Source: Helicobacter_D sp964464895 (GTDB taxonomy: Bacteria > Campylobacterota > Campylobacteria > Campylobacterales > Helicobacteraceae). From it: 64,000 nt of DNA. Shown in pieces: positions 8,701 to 16,139 of the stretch. The notes under the pieces were generated by a model. That model searched no databases, had not been told where the DNA came from, and saw nothing but the letters and a program-made list of their open reading frames with translations. The DNA lies in the NCBI GenBank assembly GCA_964464895.1, contig CAYXGY010000005.1:44270-108269 (forward strand). Reading direction: 5' to 3'. The first letter of the stretch is position 1; every line of letters begins with the position of its first letter. Position numbers and translations under genes: made by a program.

Positions 8701-8903
8701 CTTCACTTGCCTTTACGATAGGGGTTTTTCCTCTCGTGATTAGTAGCGGTGCGGGGGCAGCAAGTCGCCACGCAATTGGAACAGGGGTTGTAGGTGGAAT
8801 GCTTGCGGCGACTTTCATTGCGACTTTCTTTATTCCGCTATTTTATACTTATTTTGCGAGGCTTAGCGAATTTATCGCAACTTTTAGGAGCAAACATGAC
8901 TAG
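5778..8903 (+). CDS. cmeB: RND multidrug efflux pump, CmeB type
   Basis: Inner-membrane proton-driven drug exporter of the HAE-1 family, 1041 aa, full length. It starts FSKFFIERPVLAMVMS, typical of the family, and has twelve predicted membrane helices in two repeats. The proton-relay aspartates are visible in GIVVDDAIIVIENVER (equivalent to AcrB Asp407/408), and the partner Lys in LAAKNAILIIEF (AcrB Lys940). PGA and the porter-domain pattern ATYPGASAEVI are present. It would export bile salts and hydrophobic drugs together with cmeA and cmeC; gut Helicobacter and Campylobacter depend on such pumps for bile resistance. Its last 8 bp overlap cmeC. Confidence 0.93.
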   Translation: MFSKFFIERPVLAMVMSIIIVISGALSAFSLAVEEYPQVTSPQVVVQATYPGASAEVISSSVASVLENSINGVENMIYMQSSSTSSGSLSINVYFTNETDPDQATINVNNRVQAVLSKLPQEVQRYGVTVDKRSSTILAVYALFSDMPNQDEVYIANYASINILDELKRVPGVGDATLFGLQEYSMRIWLAPDKLLKYNLTPSEVIGLIQEQNSQFAAGYFGREPMQNNLEFTYSVTTKGRFSDAKEFEEILIKTNEDGSALRLKDIARIELGAEDYSLSEYYKGKPAIAFGVFLQPGANALNVADGVSKRLEELSKDFPDGLQYAISYDTTQFVKVSIGEVIKTFVEAILLVVIVIYFFLQNFRATIIPVIAVPVSIIGSFAGMYLLGFSINLLTLFGLILAIGIVVDDAIIVIENVERLIHTEKLPVKQATIKAMEEIQSPVVAIVLVLSAVFIPVAFIGGFSGEIYKQFAVTIVISVVISGFVALTLTPALCVSILKTKEPKPFYIVKRFNDFFDWLTHKFTDKVAHTIRRGSLYVILFMGLLAITVGLFTRVPSGLVPSEDKGTLLVSMQLPPATALNKTAQMADFVGKTAMDNPNIEGIMTLAGYDILSSAVKSNAGTAFIKLKDWRERKKAEQHSQVLAGSMTGQLMQYPSAIIFALNPPPIMGLSLTDGFEMYIQNRTGASVEELQKNTQLVLEAAAKRPELTSVRTTLSVNVPQYHVNLDREKAKAMGININDVFTTLQATFGSYYVNDFNLFGRTYKVNVQSESPFREKPEDLRNVFVRSNSGELVPISALVRYERVIGPDILERFNLFPAAKLMGDATQGYSSGDALAAIEQVAEEVLPEGYSVAFSGSSYQEKATSGTGTIAFIFGLVFVFLILAAQYERWLMPLAVVTAVPFAVFGAIFATWLRGLNNDIYFQVGLITLIALAAKNAILIIEFAMQAREHEEKDIYDSAVEAARLRFRPIVMTSLAFTIGVFPLVISSGAGAASRHAIGTGVVGGMLAATFIATFFIPLFYTYFARLSEFIATFRSKHD

Positions 8904-10320
8904 GGTTTCTAAAATTTGTTTTTATTTTATCGTGCTTGGTATTTTAGGGAGTGGGTGTTCGCTTTCACCTGCTTATGTGCAGCCACAGACAAACTTACCA
9001 GATTCCAAAGAAGTAATAGAATCTGCGGAAGAAATAAGAATTTCACAGAAATGGTGGGAAGAATTTGGAGATGATACTCTCAATCGTTTTGTGGAAGAAG
9101 CATTAAGAAACAATTATGATTTGCTTGTCGCTATGCAAAGAGTAGAACAAGCGCGTAGTCAATGGAGCTATGCAAGGAGCGACCGTTATCCTAGCATTGG
9201 TGTGCAGGGTCAAGGATTAAAGAATCGTAAAAACCCAGCGCAGGGGCAATTAGAAAATTATAATAACTTTTCTTTGAGTGCGATTCTTAATTATGAAATT
9301 GATTTGTGGGGCAGGGCAAGGGATGCCGATAGAAGAGCCCTAGCGCAATTGTTCGCAATCAAAGCAAATCGTGATATGGTGCGTTTAAGCCTTGTAGCCA
9401 ATGTCGCAGAAAGTTATTTTGGAATCCTGACACTTAATAATCAAGTACAAATTTCCAAAAATACTTTGAAAAGCCGAGAGGAAAATTACGAATATCGTAA
9501 AAAAGAGTTTGATGTAGGTAAAATTTCAGAGATTGATATGCAGCAAGCCAAGTCTGAAATGGCAAGTGTGCGTGCGCAGTTGCAAAGTCTTTTAATGGAG
9601 CAAAATTCCGCGCAGAGTGCATTTTTGATTCTACTTGGACGCGATGGCGCAGATGTGTTTGCTAATGAGATTCCAACAGAACCACGCCCTTTACCTAATT
9701 CCCCTAGTGTGGAGGCGGGCTTGCCCTCTACTATTTTGGAAAAACGACCAGATATTGAAGCGGCAGAACAGAATCTCAAGGCAGCCAACTTTAATATTGG
9801 GATTGCTAGAAGTGCTTATTTTCCAACGATTTCATTAACGGGATTGTTTGGCTATGCTAGTCCGCAGTTGAATGAGTTGATAAGAACTTCTAATTCTACT
9901 TGGAATTTTGGGGGAAATTTCGTTGGGAATTTGCTTGATTTTGGACGCACAAGCGCAAATGTAGATTTAGCCAAATCACAATATGAAGAAATGATTTTGA
10001 ATTATGGACAGACTTTGCGCATAGCGTTTGGTGAGGTAAGAGAAAGCTTGTTTAACTATCAAATGACAGGCGAAAAATTAGTGAGTTTGGACGAACAGGT
10101 TTTGGCATTAAAACGCACATTAGAGCTTGCAAATTTGCGCTATGAGGAGGGATATACGAATTATCTTGAGGTGCTTAATACACAAAGCTCACTTTTTGGT
10201 GCAGAGTTAAGCCAACAAAGTGCAAAGTTAGAGACTTTAAGTGCTGCTATCAATCTCTATAAATCCTTTGGTGGTGGTTGGGACAAAGAAACCTATCAAG
10301 AAGAACAAGCAGGAGAGTAG
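8896..10320 (+). CDS. cmeC: Outer-membrane efflux channel lipoprotein, CmeC type
   Basis: TolC-family outer-membrane exit duct of the same exporter, 474 aa. The ATG at 8896 with AGGAG five bases upstream is the start; an open frame extends further upstream inside cmeB but has no biological support. The N-terminus has a lipobox GSGC (Cys21). The family's conserved patterns follow: QKWWEEFGDDTLN, LVAMQRVEQARSQW, YEIDLWGRARDADRRA, and in the second repeat LEKRPDIEAAEQNLKAANFNIG and VGNLLDFGRTSANVDLA. It overlaps cmeB by 8 bp, so the three genes form one operon, ended by the hairpin at 10330-10359. Confidence 0.9.
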   Translation: MTRVSKICFYFIVLGILGSGCSLSPAYVQPQTNLPDSKEVIESAEEIRISQKWWEEFGDDTLNRFVEEALRNNYDLLVAMQRVEQARSQWSYARSDRYPSIGVQGQGLKNRKNPAQGQLENYNNFSLSAILNYEIDLWGRARDADRRALAQLFAIKANRDMVRLSLVANVAESYFGILTLNNQVQISKNTLKSREENYEYRKKEFDVGKISEIDMQQAKSEMASVRAQLQSLLMEQNSAQSAFLILLGRDGADVFANEIPTEPRPLPNSPSVEAGLPSTILEKRPDIEAAEQNLKAANFNIGIARSAYFPTISLTGLFGYASPQLNELIRTSNSTWNFGGNFVGNLLDFGRTSANVDLAKSQYEEMILNYGQTLRIAFGEVRESLFNYQMTGEKLVSLDEQVLALKRTLELANLRYEEGYTNYLEVLNTQSSLFGAELSQQSAKLETLSAAINLYKSFGGGWDKETYQEEQAGE

Positions 10321-10329
10321 CTTTATATG

Positions 10330-10359
10330 CTCTAAGATTCCAAAGAAAGAATCTTAGAG
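10330..10359 (+). terminator. Hairpin after the efflux operon
   Basis: Perfect 11-bp inverted repeat CTCTAAGATTC / GAATCTTAGAG with an 8-base loop, ten bases after the cmeC stop. There is no T-tract after it, so it may stop transcription or only protect the 3' end of the mRNA. Confidence 0.5.
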
Positions 10360-10411
10360 TGAGATTCTGCAAGATTGGATTGCCTTGTCATTTTTTTAAG
10401 CAAGATTTTGT

Positions 10412-10417
10412 TATGCT
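10412..10417 (+). promoter_or_regulatory. Likely -10 of ilvE
   Basis: TATGCT following a T-rich stretch (TTTTTTTAAG and ATTTTG), 45 bases before the ilvE start and after the efflux-operon hairpin. Confidence 0.35.
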
Positions 10418-10461
10418 ATTTACCCAAAAAGGCAATTTGTTTGAATATTTAGGAGTTTATA

Positions 10462-11382
10462 ATGAATGAAGCAAAATCAATTTGGATGGATGGAAAATTA
10501 GTTCCTTGGAAAGAAGCAAATGTCCATATTTTAACCCATACATTGCATTATGGAAATGGTGTATTTGAGGGCACTAGAGCTTATAAAACCGATAAAGGTA
10601 TGGCAGTTTTTCGTTTGCGTGATCATACGAAGCGACTTTTCAACTCTGCTAAAATTGTCGCAATTAGTGATATTCCTTATAGTCAAGAAGAGCTTGAGAA
10701 AGCACAAATTGAGCTGATAAAAGATAATCATTTCACAAGCAATGCTTATATTCGTCCTTTGATTTATTTAGGCTATGGTGTGATGGGAGTTTATCACAAA
10801 AAAGCCCCTGTAAAAGTAGCGATTGCCGCGTGGGAATGGGGTGCATATCTTGGAGATGATGGCTTAGAAAAAGGGATTCGCGTCAAAACCTCATCAATAG
10901 TGAGAAATCCTGCCAAATCACTTTTTGGTAAGGCAAAAGCGTGTGGAAACTATCTTAATTCCCAAATGGCAAAATTTGAAGCCATTGAGTGTGGCTATGA
11001 GGAGGCTTTGTTGCTTGATGATAATGGAATGATTGCGGAGGGAAGTGGCGAATGCTTTTTCATCGTGCGCAATGGGCGTTTGATTACTCCTCCAAGTGAT
11101 AGCGTCCTAGAATCTATCACACAAGATTCTGTAATACAAATTGCAAAAGATTTAGGAATTGAAGTAGAAAGACGCAATATTACGCGTGATGAAGTCTATA
11201 TTGCGGAGGAGGCGTTCTTTACAGGAACGGCTGCAGAAGTTACACCAATTTGTGAATTAGACGCACGCGTGATTGGAAGTGGCAGACGAGGAGAAATTAC
11301 ACATAAGCTTCAAGATGCGTTTTTTGATGTGGTTTATGGGCGCAATGAAAAATACGCTCATTGGCTAACTTATATTCACTAA
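10462..11382 (+). CDS. ilvE: Branched-chain amino acid aminotransferase
   Basis: PLP enzyme exchanging amino groups between glutamate and the keto acids of Leu, Ile and Val; 306 aa, full length. It shows IWMDGKLVPWKEA, THTLHYGNGVFEGTRAY, the PLP-lysine segment FGKAKACGNYLNSQ, EEALLLDDNGMIAEGSGEC and the C-terminal FFTGTAAEVTPI, all standard for class IV aminotransferases of the IlvE branch. The ribosome site (AGGAG) lies 8 bases upstream. It is separated by 9 bp from the SPFH-protein gene. The window also holds ilvD (23405-25693), so two branched-chain pathway steps are encoded here at different loci. Confidence 0.93.
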   Translation: MNEAKSIWMDGKLVPWKEANVHILTHTLHYGNGVFEGTRAYKTDKGMAVFRLRDHTKRLFNSAKIVAISDIPYSQEELEKAQIELIKDNHFTSNAYIRPLIYLGYGVMGVYHKKAPVKVAIAAWEWGAYLGDDGLEKGIRVKTSSIVRNPAKSLFGKAKACGNYLNSQMAKFEAIECGYEEALLLDDNGMIAEGSGECFFIVRNGRLITPPSDSVLESITQDSVIQIAKDLGIEVERRNITRDEVYIAEEAFFTGTAAEVTPICELDARVIGSGRRGEITHKLQDAFFDVVYGRNEKYAHWLTYIH

Positions 11383-11391
11383 AGGTTGTAT

Positions 11392-12480
11392 ATGCCAATT
11401 GATTTAAATGAACATCTAAGACAAAAAAATAGAAATTATAATAATTCAAATAATGAAAATAACCTAAATAATGATGGGGGAGACAATAGAAAAAATAGGA
11501 ATCGTGGATTCCAAACCCCTAAAATGCCAAACTTCAGTATGCCGAATGATAAGAAAATGGCAGGATTATATGTATTGGTTATTTTTGTAGTTTTACTCTT
11601 TTTGCTTAAGCCCTTTACGATTATCAATAGTGGTGAAGTGGGTGTAAAAATCACCACAGGGGAGTTCGACCCAACTCCATTACAGCCGGGCATTCATTTT
11701 TATATTCCGGGTATTCAAAGAATTATTGCTGTCAATACAAAAGTAAGAATTGCAGAATTTACAAGTGTAGAGACCTCAAACTATCGTAGCCGTGATGAGG
11801 GGAGCTTAAGGAATCAAGCCATTAGCGTGTTGGATTCTAGGGGTTTATCTGTGTCCGTAGAACTTGCGGTGCAGTATCGCTTAGACCCTTTGAGTGTGCC
11901 TCAAACCATTGCCACTTGGGGACAAAATTGGGAAGAGCGAATCATTACACCTGTGATTCGTGAAATCGTGCGCAATGTTGTAGGAAGTTTCCCAGCAGAG
12001 GAATTACCTACAAAACGAAATGAAATTGCGACACTCATTGACCAAAAATTCCGTGAAAATATCAATGGACTTGAAAATCGCCCCGTAGAGTTAGTCTCTA
12101 TCCAATTAACCGAAATCGTGTTGCCTGTTGCGATTAAAGAACAGATTGAACGCGTGCAAGTTGCGCGTCAAGAAGCAGAACGCGCGAGATATGAAGTTGA
12201 GAGAGCGAAACAAGAAGCAGAGAAAAAAGCTGCTCTTGCCAAAGGGGTTGCCGATGCGACGATTATTGAAGCAGATGCACAAGCCAAAGCGAATCGCTTG
12301 ATTAGTCAAAGTCTCAATTCCCCACTTTTACAATTGCGCCAGATTGAAGTGCAAGGAAAATTTAACGAAGCCTTGCAAAACAATCGCGATGCGAAGATTT
12401 TTTTAACACCAGGTGGAGCAACACCAAATATTTGGTTAGATTCTAAAGATACACAACGCGCAACTTCTGTGAGCAACTAA
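11392..12480 (+). CDS. SPFH/prohibitin-family membrane protein (HflK-like)
   Basis: 362-aa inner-membrane protein. ATG 11392 is preceded by AAAGG at a 6-base gap, better than the upstream TTG. The first ~50 residues are Asn-rich and hydrophilic; one membrane helix follows (LYVLVIFVVLLFLL), then the SPFH domain (INSGEVGVKITTGEFDP, PGIHFYIPGIQRI) and a coiled coil rich in Ala/Glu/Arg (VQVARQEAERARYEVERAKQ). SPFH proteins oligomerise and commonly control the FtsH protease or organise membrane domains. It resembles prohibitin-like proteins conserved in Helicobacter and Campylobacter; the partner here is unknown. The hisIE gene follows after 10 bp. Confidence 0.82.
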   Translation: MPIDLNEHLRQKNRNYNNSNNENNLNNDGGDNRKNRNRGFQTPKMPNFSMPNDKKMAGLYVLVIFVVLLFLLKPFTIINSGEVGVKITTGEFDPTPLQPGIHFYIPGIQRIIAVNTKVRIAEFTSVETSNYRSRDEGSLRNQAISVLDSRGLSVSVELAVQYRLDPLSVPQTIATWGQNWEERIITPVIREIVRNVVGSFPAEELPTKRNEIATLIDQKFRENINGLENRPVELVSIQLTEIVLPVAIKEQIERVQVARQEAERARYEVERAKQEAEKKAALAKGVADATIIEADAQAKANRLISQSLNSPLLQLRQIEVQGKFNEALQNNRDAKIFLTPGGATPNIWLDSKDTQRATSVSN

Positions 12481-12490
12481 GGAATCTTAA

Positions 12491-13204
12491 GTGCAAGCAA
12501 TTCTTAAGCAAATTGCGTGGAAAAAACTCAATGGTTTGATTCCTGTGATTGCGCAAGATTACAAAACACAAGAAGTTTTAATGCTTGCCTTTATGAATCA
12601 AGAAGCTTTAAATTTGAGTTTGCAAAGTGGATTTGCTCATTACTTTTCACGTTCTAAACAACGTATTTGGAAAAAGGGTGAGCAAAGCGGACACACACAA
12701 AAGATTCATAAAATTTTGTTAGATTGTGATAAAGATAGTTTGCTTTTAAAGGTTGAGCAAAAGGGTATAGCGTGCCATACAGGTGCAAAAAGTTGCTTTT
12801 TTAATTGTATCGAACAAGAAAGCATTGTGGAGGATTCCGCTTCATCTCCCAAAACAGATATGAGTGCAGTTTATGGAGTAGTAGATACACTCTATCATAC
12901 CTTACAAATGCGCAAAAATGCTGATTCCAAGACTTCTTACACCGCCTCACTTTATGCTAAGGGAGAAAATACGATTGCTAAAAAAATCGTTGAAGAGGCT
13001 GCAGAACTTGGGTTTGCTATCAAAGATAAAGATTCCAAAGAAATTATTTATGAGGCGGCAGATTTGCTTTATCACGCGCTTGTAGGGCTTAGCTTTAGAG
13101 AGATTTCCCCTGATTTAGTCAAACAAGAGATTGCACGTCGCTTCGGTTTGAGTGGAATTGAGGAAAAAAATTCACGCAAGGAAAATAAAAAGGTTTCAAA
13201 TTAG
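12491..13204 (+). CDS. hisIE: Bifunctional phosphoribosyl-AMP cyclohydrolase / phosphoribosyl-ATP pyrophosphatase
   Basis: Catalyses two consecutive early steps of histidine synthesis. The N-terminal HisI part (to ~115) shows MLAFMNQEAL, HYFSRSKQRIWKKGEQSGH, LLDCDKDSLLLKV and CHTGAKSCFF, containing the zinc-binding cysteines. After a ~25-residue linker, the HisE part has TIAKKIVEEAAELGFAI and EAADLLYHALVGL, the Mg-binding helices. Start is a GTG at 12491 with AGGA 8-9 bases upstream. 237 aa is normal for the fusion. No other his-operon gene is adjacent; hisS lies at 33745. Confidence 0.92.
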   Translation: MQAILKQIAWKKLNGLIPVIAQDYKTQEVLMLAFMNQEALNLSLQSGFAHYFSRSKQRIWKKGEQSGHTQKIHKILLDCDKDSLLLKVEQKGIACHTGAKSCFFNCIEQESIVEDSASSPKTDMSAVYGVVDTLYHTLQMRKNADSKTSYTASLYAKGENTIAKKIVEEAAELGFAIKDKDSKEIIYEAADLLYHALVGLSFREISPDLVKQEIARRFGLSGIEEKNSRKENKKVSN

Positions 13205-13207
13205 GTT

Positions 13208-13741
13208 ATGAATGAAATGAGAAATTATTTGATGGCATTATTGGATACTGCAAATTATTTTTCTCTGCCTGATTATTTAGTGCTTAGCTGTATTTTTCTT
13301 GCAATTTTATTATTCTTTCTCTTAAGTGTTGCGTTTCGGTTTAATGCGTTGGTTGCAAGCTTGACTTTTGTGATTAGTGGAATCTTGCTTTTTGGCTCTC
13401 CCTTCTTGTATCAAACGATGATGGAATCTTATCTCAAACAAATAGACCTCACGCTTTTTCATAATGAGAAATTGCAATACGATGATGTATATTTTATTGA
13501 GGGACAATTTACTAATGTGGGTTTATTAGACTTCAGAGGTTGTGTATTGAGTGTGAATTTTATCCCCGCAGGACTTAAGAAAGCAAAACTTCTCAAATAT
13601 AAAATCAAGCCCAAATTCCTTCATATAGAAAATTATAAAACCCCACTAAAAAAGTTAGAATCTATGGAGTTTAAATTGATTATTCCCTCGCCACAAGCCA
13701 ATGCGAATTTTACTTTAGAAACCAAAGGGGCGTGTTATTAG
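13208..13741 (+). CDS. DUF2393-like membrane protein
   Basis: 177-aa protein with two membrane helices near the N-terminus (~residues 20-43 and 47-70), followed by a beta-rich, presumably periplasmic domain (YFIEGQFTNVGLLDFRGC, KIKPKFLHIENYK). This matches a protein family I know only from campylobacterotal genomes, usually annotated DUF2393; function is unknown. It starts 3 bp after hisIE and its stop lies 2 bp before the pdxA start, so it belongs to the same transcript. Confidence 0.6.
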   Translation: MNEMRNYLMALLDTANYFSLPDYLVLSCIFLAILLFFLLSVAFRFNALVASLTFVISGILLFGSPFLYQTMMESYLKQIDLTLFHNEKLQYDDVYFIEGQFTNVGLLDFRGCVLSVNFIPAGLKKAKLLKYKIKPKFLHIENYKTPLKKLESMEFKLIIPSPQANANFTLETKGACY

Positions 13742-13743
13742 AG

Positions 13744-14673
13744 ATGAAAATTGCAATCAGTGTCGGAGATTGTAACGGGATAGGATTAGAGATTCTACTA
13801 AAAAACCACAAGACAATTTCTAAAGTTTGCACTCCTCTTTATTGTGTGGATAAACCTTTATTGCAAGAAGTTGCCAAAAAACTCAAGAGGAAGTTACCTA
13901 AACACTTAAGGTGTATTCCGCCAAATGCGAAGATTCCGCTCATCGCTCCTGCAAAAATTACCCAAGAAAGCGGAACTTACTCTTATGCTAGTTTTTTGAG
14001 TGCTTTGAATCTAACGCTTCAAAAAAAGACAAAAGCACTTGTTACTCTGCCAATCCACAAAAAAGCTTGGCAATTAGCAGGGATTCCTTATGCGGGGCAT
14101 ACAGAAGCTTTCCGTGATTTATTAAAATCAAAAGACAAGCCACAGGAAGCCATAATGATGTTAGGTTCGCCTAAACTTTATGTCGCGCTTTTTACTGACC
14201 ATATTCCACTGAAATGTGTTCCGCAATCTATTGAGGTAGAATCGCTAAAGAAATTTTTGCTTCAACTCGCCCCCCATATCACTAAATCCCCCTGTGGCGT
14301 GCTTGGACTAAACCCCCACGCAGGAGATTTTGGCGTATTAGGTGATGAAGAAGAGCAGATTACACAAGCCATTAAAGAAGCCAATGCCACGCTCAATCAA
14401 ACACTTTTTGTAGGACCGCTTGTGCCTGATACTGTATTTGTCGGCAGACATTTGCGTTATTATGTCGCAATGTATCACGACCAAGGCTTGATTCCACTTA
14501 AAACATTGTATTTTAAAGAAAGCATTAATTTAACACTCAATTTACCCATTATTCGCACCTCCGTTGATCACGGTACTGCCTTTGATATTGCCTACCAAAA
14601 CAAAGCGGATTCTACAAGTTATCTTAACGCAGTAAAAGAAGCGATTTTTCGTGTTAAAGTGCGCAATCAGTAG
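13744..14673 (+). CDS. pdxA: 4-hydroxythreonine-4-phosphate dehydrogenase
   Basis: Vitamin B6 (pyridoxal phosphate) synthesis, NAD-dependent oxidation of 4-phosphohydroxy-L-threonine. I take the ATG at 13744, giving MKIAISVGDCNGIGLE; an in-frame GTG at 13732 is only one base from the GGGG tract and unlikely. Metal-ligand histidines are visible in YAGHTEAFRDLL, VAMYHDQGLIPLK and RTSVDHGTAFDIA; LVTLPIHKKAW is also typical. 309 aa, full length. No pdxJ neighbour, which in other Campylobacterota often sits beside pdxA. Confidence 0.92.
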   Translation: MKIAISVGDCNGIGLEILLKNHKTISKVCTPLYCVDKPLLQEVAKKLKRKLPKHLRCIPPNAKIPLIAPAKITQESGTYSYASFLSALNLTLQKKTKALVTLPIHKKAWQLAGIPYAGHTEAFRDLLKSKDKPQEAIMMLGSPKLYVALFTDHIPLKCVPQSIEVESLKKFLLQLAPHITKSPCGVLGLNPHAGDFGVLGDEEEQITQAIKEANATLNQTLFVGPLVPDTVFVGRHLRYYVAMYHDQGLIPLKTLYFKESINLTLNLPIIRTSVDHGTAFDIAYQNKADSTSYLNAVKEAIFRVKVRNQ

Positions 14674-14739
14674 AGATTCTACAAAGTTAAATGTTTTTGC
14701 TAGGACTTTAAATTTAACCACTTTTCAACAAAACTTCCC

Positions 14740-14745
14740 TATAAT
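14740..14745 (+). promoter_or_regulatory. -10 element upstream of gatA
   Basis: Perfect TATAAT 38 bases before the gatA ATG, preceded by T/A-rich DNA, in the 109-bp gap after pdxA. Confidence 0.5.
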
Positions 14746-14782
14746 TCCAAAATTTTTATAATCCATTGTGCGGGAGGTTTGA

Positions 14783-16129
14783 ATGAGTATTCCAACACTA
14801 CAAGACGCATTGAAGCTTGATATTGAGGGCATTAGGGAGCTCAAAAACACATTAAGGGAAAAAATCAAAGTAAGCTCTTTGAATGCCTATATTGGAGAAT
14901 TACAGGATTATGATAGCGCACTTTTGCCTATTGCTATTAAAGATAATATTAATGTCAAAGGTTGGGAAATCACCTGTGGAAGCAATATCTTGCAAGGTTA
15001 TATTGCTCCTTATAACGCGACGGTGATAGAAAATCTCCTCAAGTCTTCTTTTGCTCCCTTTGGACGCACGAATATGGACGAATTTGCAATGGGAAGCACG
15101 ACAGCAAGTAGTTTTTATGGTAAGACGCTCAACCCCAAAAATCCTAATAAAGTCCCCGGCGGTAGCAGTGGTGGAAGTGCTGCAGCCGTAGCGGGTGGAA
15201 TCGCACTTGCTGCGCTTGGAAGTGATACAGGCGGAAGTATCCGACAGCCTGCTAGTTTTTGTGGTTGCGTAGGATTGAAGCCTACTTATGGACGCGTGAG
15301 CCGCTATGGATTAGTGGCTTATAGTTCGAGCCTAGACCAAATTGGACCAATTACACAGAATGTTACAGATTGTGCAATTCTGTATGACGCGATTGCAGGT
15401 TATGACAAAATGGATTCTACGAGTGCGAATTTAGAATCTCAAAACACTTTTAAAAACTTAAATCCCAATCGCAAAATGACAATAGCGATTCTACCAAGTC
15501 TCTTAAAGGACGCAGACACAAATATTCAAAACGCTTATCAAAAAACGATTGAAACATTGAGTAAAAATGGGCATAAAATTGTAGAAAAGGAAATGCTAGA
15601 TACAAGTTATATCATTTCCGCTTATTATGTGATTTGCACTGCGGAGGCAAGCTCCAATCTTGCGCGCTTTGATGGCGTGCGTTATGGAAATCGCGCAAAG
15701 GAAATTGGCAATCTCAAGGAATTATACTTAAAAACACGCTCACTTGGCTTTGGCGATGAAGTCAAGCGTAGAATCTTGCTTGGTTCTTTTGTGCTAAGCA
15801 GTGGTTATTATGATGCCTATTATATCAAGGCACAAAAGGTGCGCACACTGATTGCACGTCAATATAATGCAATCCTACAAGATTGTGATACGATTCTTTC
15901 TCCTGTCGCTCCGAGTGTGGCATTTGGTTTTGAAGATTGCAAGACACCTTTGCAAATGTATTTGGAGGATATTTACACGATTGGAATCAATCTTGCCGGG
16001 CTTCCCGCACTTTCGCTCCCCGTAGATGAGGAGGAGGGATTGCCTATTGGTATGCAGCTAATCGGTAAAGCCTTTGACGAACAAACCTTGCTTGATTTGG
16101 CATTGAATTTAGAAAATACATTACATTAA
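14783..16129 (+). CDS. gatA: Asp-tRNA(Asn)/Glu-tRNA(Gln) amidotransferase subunit A
   Basis: Amidase subunit of GatCAB, which converts misacylated Glu-tRNA(Gln) or Asp-tRNA(Asn) to the correct form by generating ammonia from glutamine. 448 aa. The Ser-cisSer-Lys triad regions are all visible: PIAIKDNINVKG (Lys), GGSSGGSAAAVAGG (cis-Ser) and GSDTGGSIRQPASFCG (nucleophile Ser). CEAM-like and GLPALSLPV segments are also present. It is followed 10 bp later by guaB, the same order I recall in H. pylori next to coaE-speE; here the two pairs are separated by the tRNAs, efflux operon and ilvE-pdxA block. Confidence 0.95.
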   Translation: MSIPTLQDALKLDIEGIRELKNTLREKIKVSSLNAYIGELQDYDSALLPIAIKDNINVKGWEITCGSNILQGYIAPYNATVIENLLKSSFAPFGRTNMDEFAMGSTTASSFYGKTLNPKNPNKVPGGSSGGSAAAVAGGIALAALGSDTGGSIRQPASFCGCVGLKPTYGRVSRYGLVAYSSSLDQIGPITQNVTDCAILYDAIAGYDKMDSTSANLESQNTFKNLNPNRKMTIAILPSLLKDADTNIQNAYQKTIETLSKNGHKIVEKEMLDTSYIISAYYVICTAEASSNLARFDGVRYGNRAKEIGNLKELYLKTRSLGFGDEVKRRILLGSFVLSSGYYDAYYIKAQKVRTLIARQYNAILQDCDTILSPVAPSVAFGFEDCKTPLQMYLEDIYTIGINLAGLPALSLPVDEEEGLPIGMQLIGKAFDEQTLLDLALNLENTLH

Positions 16130-16139
16130 AGGAGCAATG

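Noticed and set aside
8794..8895. Upstream start for cmeC inside cmeB
   Set aside because: The ATG at 8896 has a strong ribosome site and gives a lipoprotein signal; the extension has neither.
10278..10469. 63-aa frame between cmeC and ilvE
   Set aside because: Covers the hairpin and promoter; no homology and no ribosome site.
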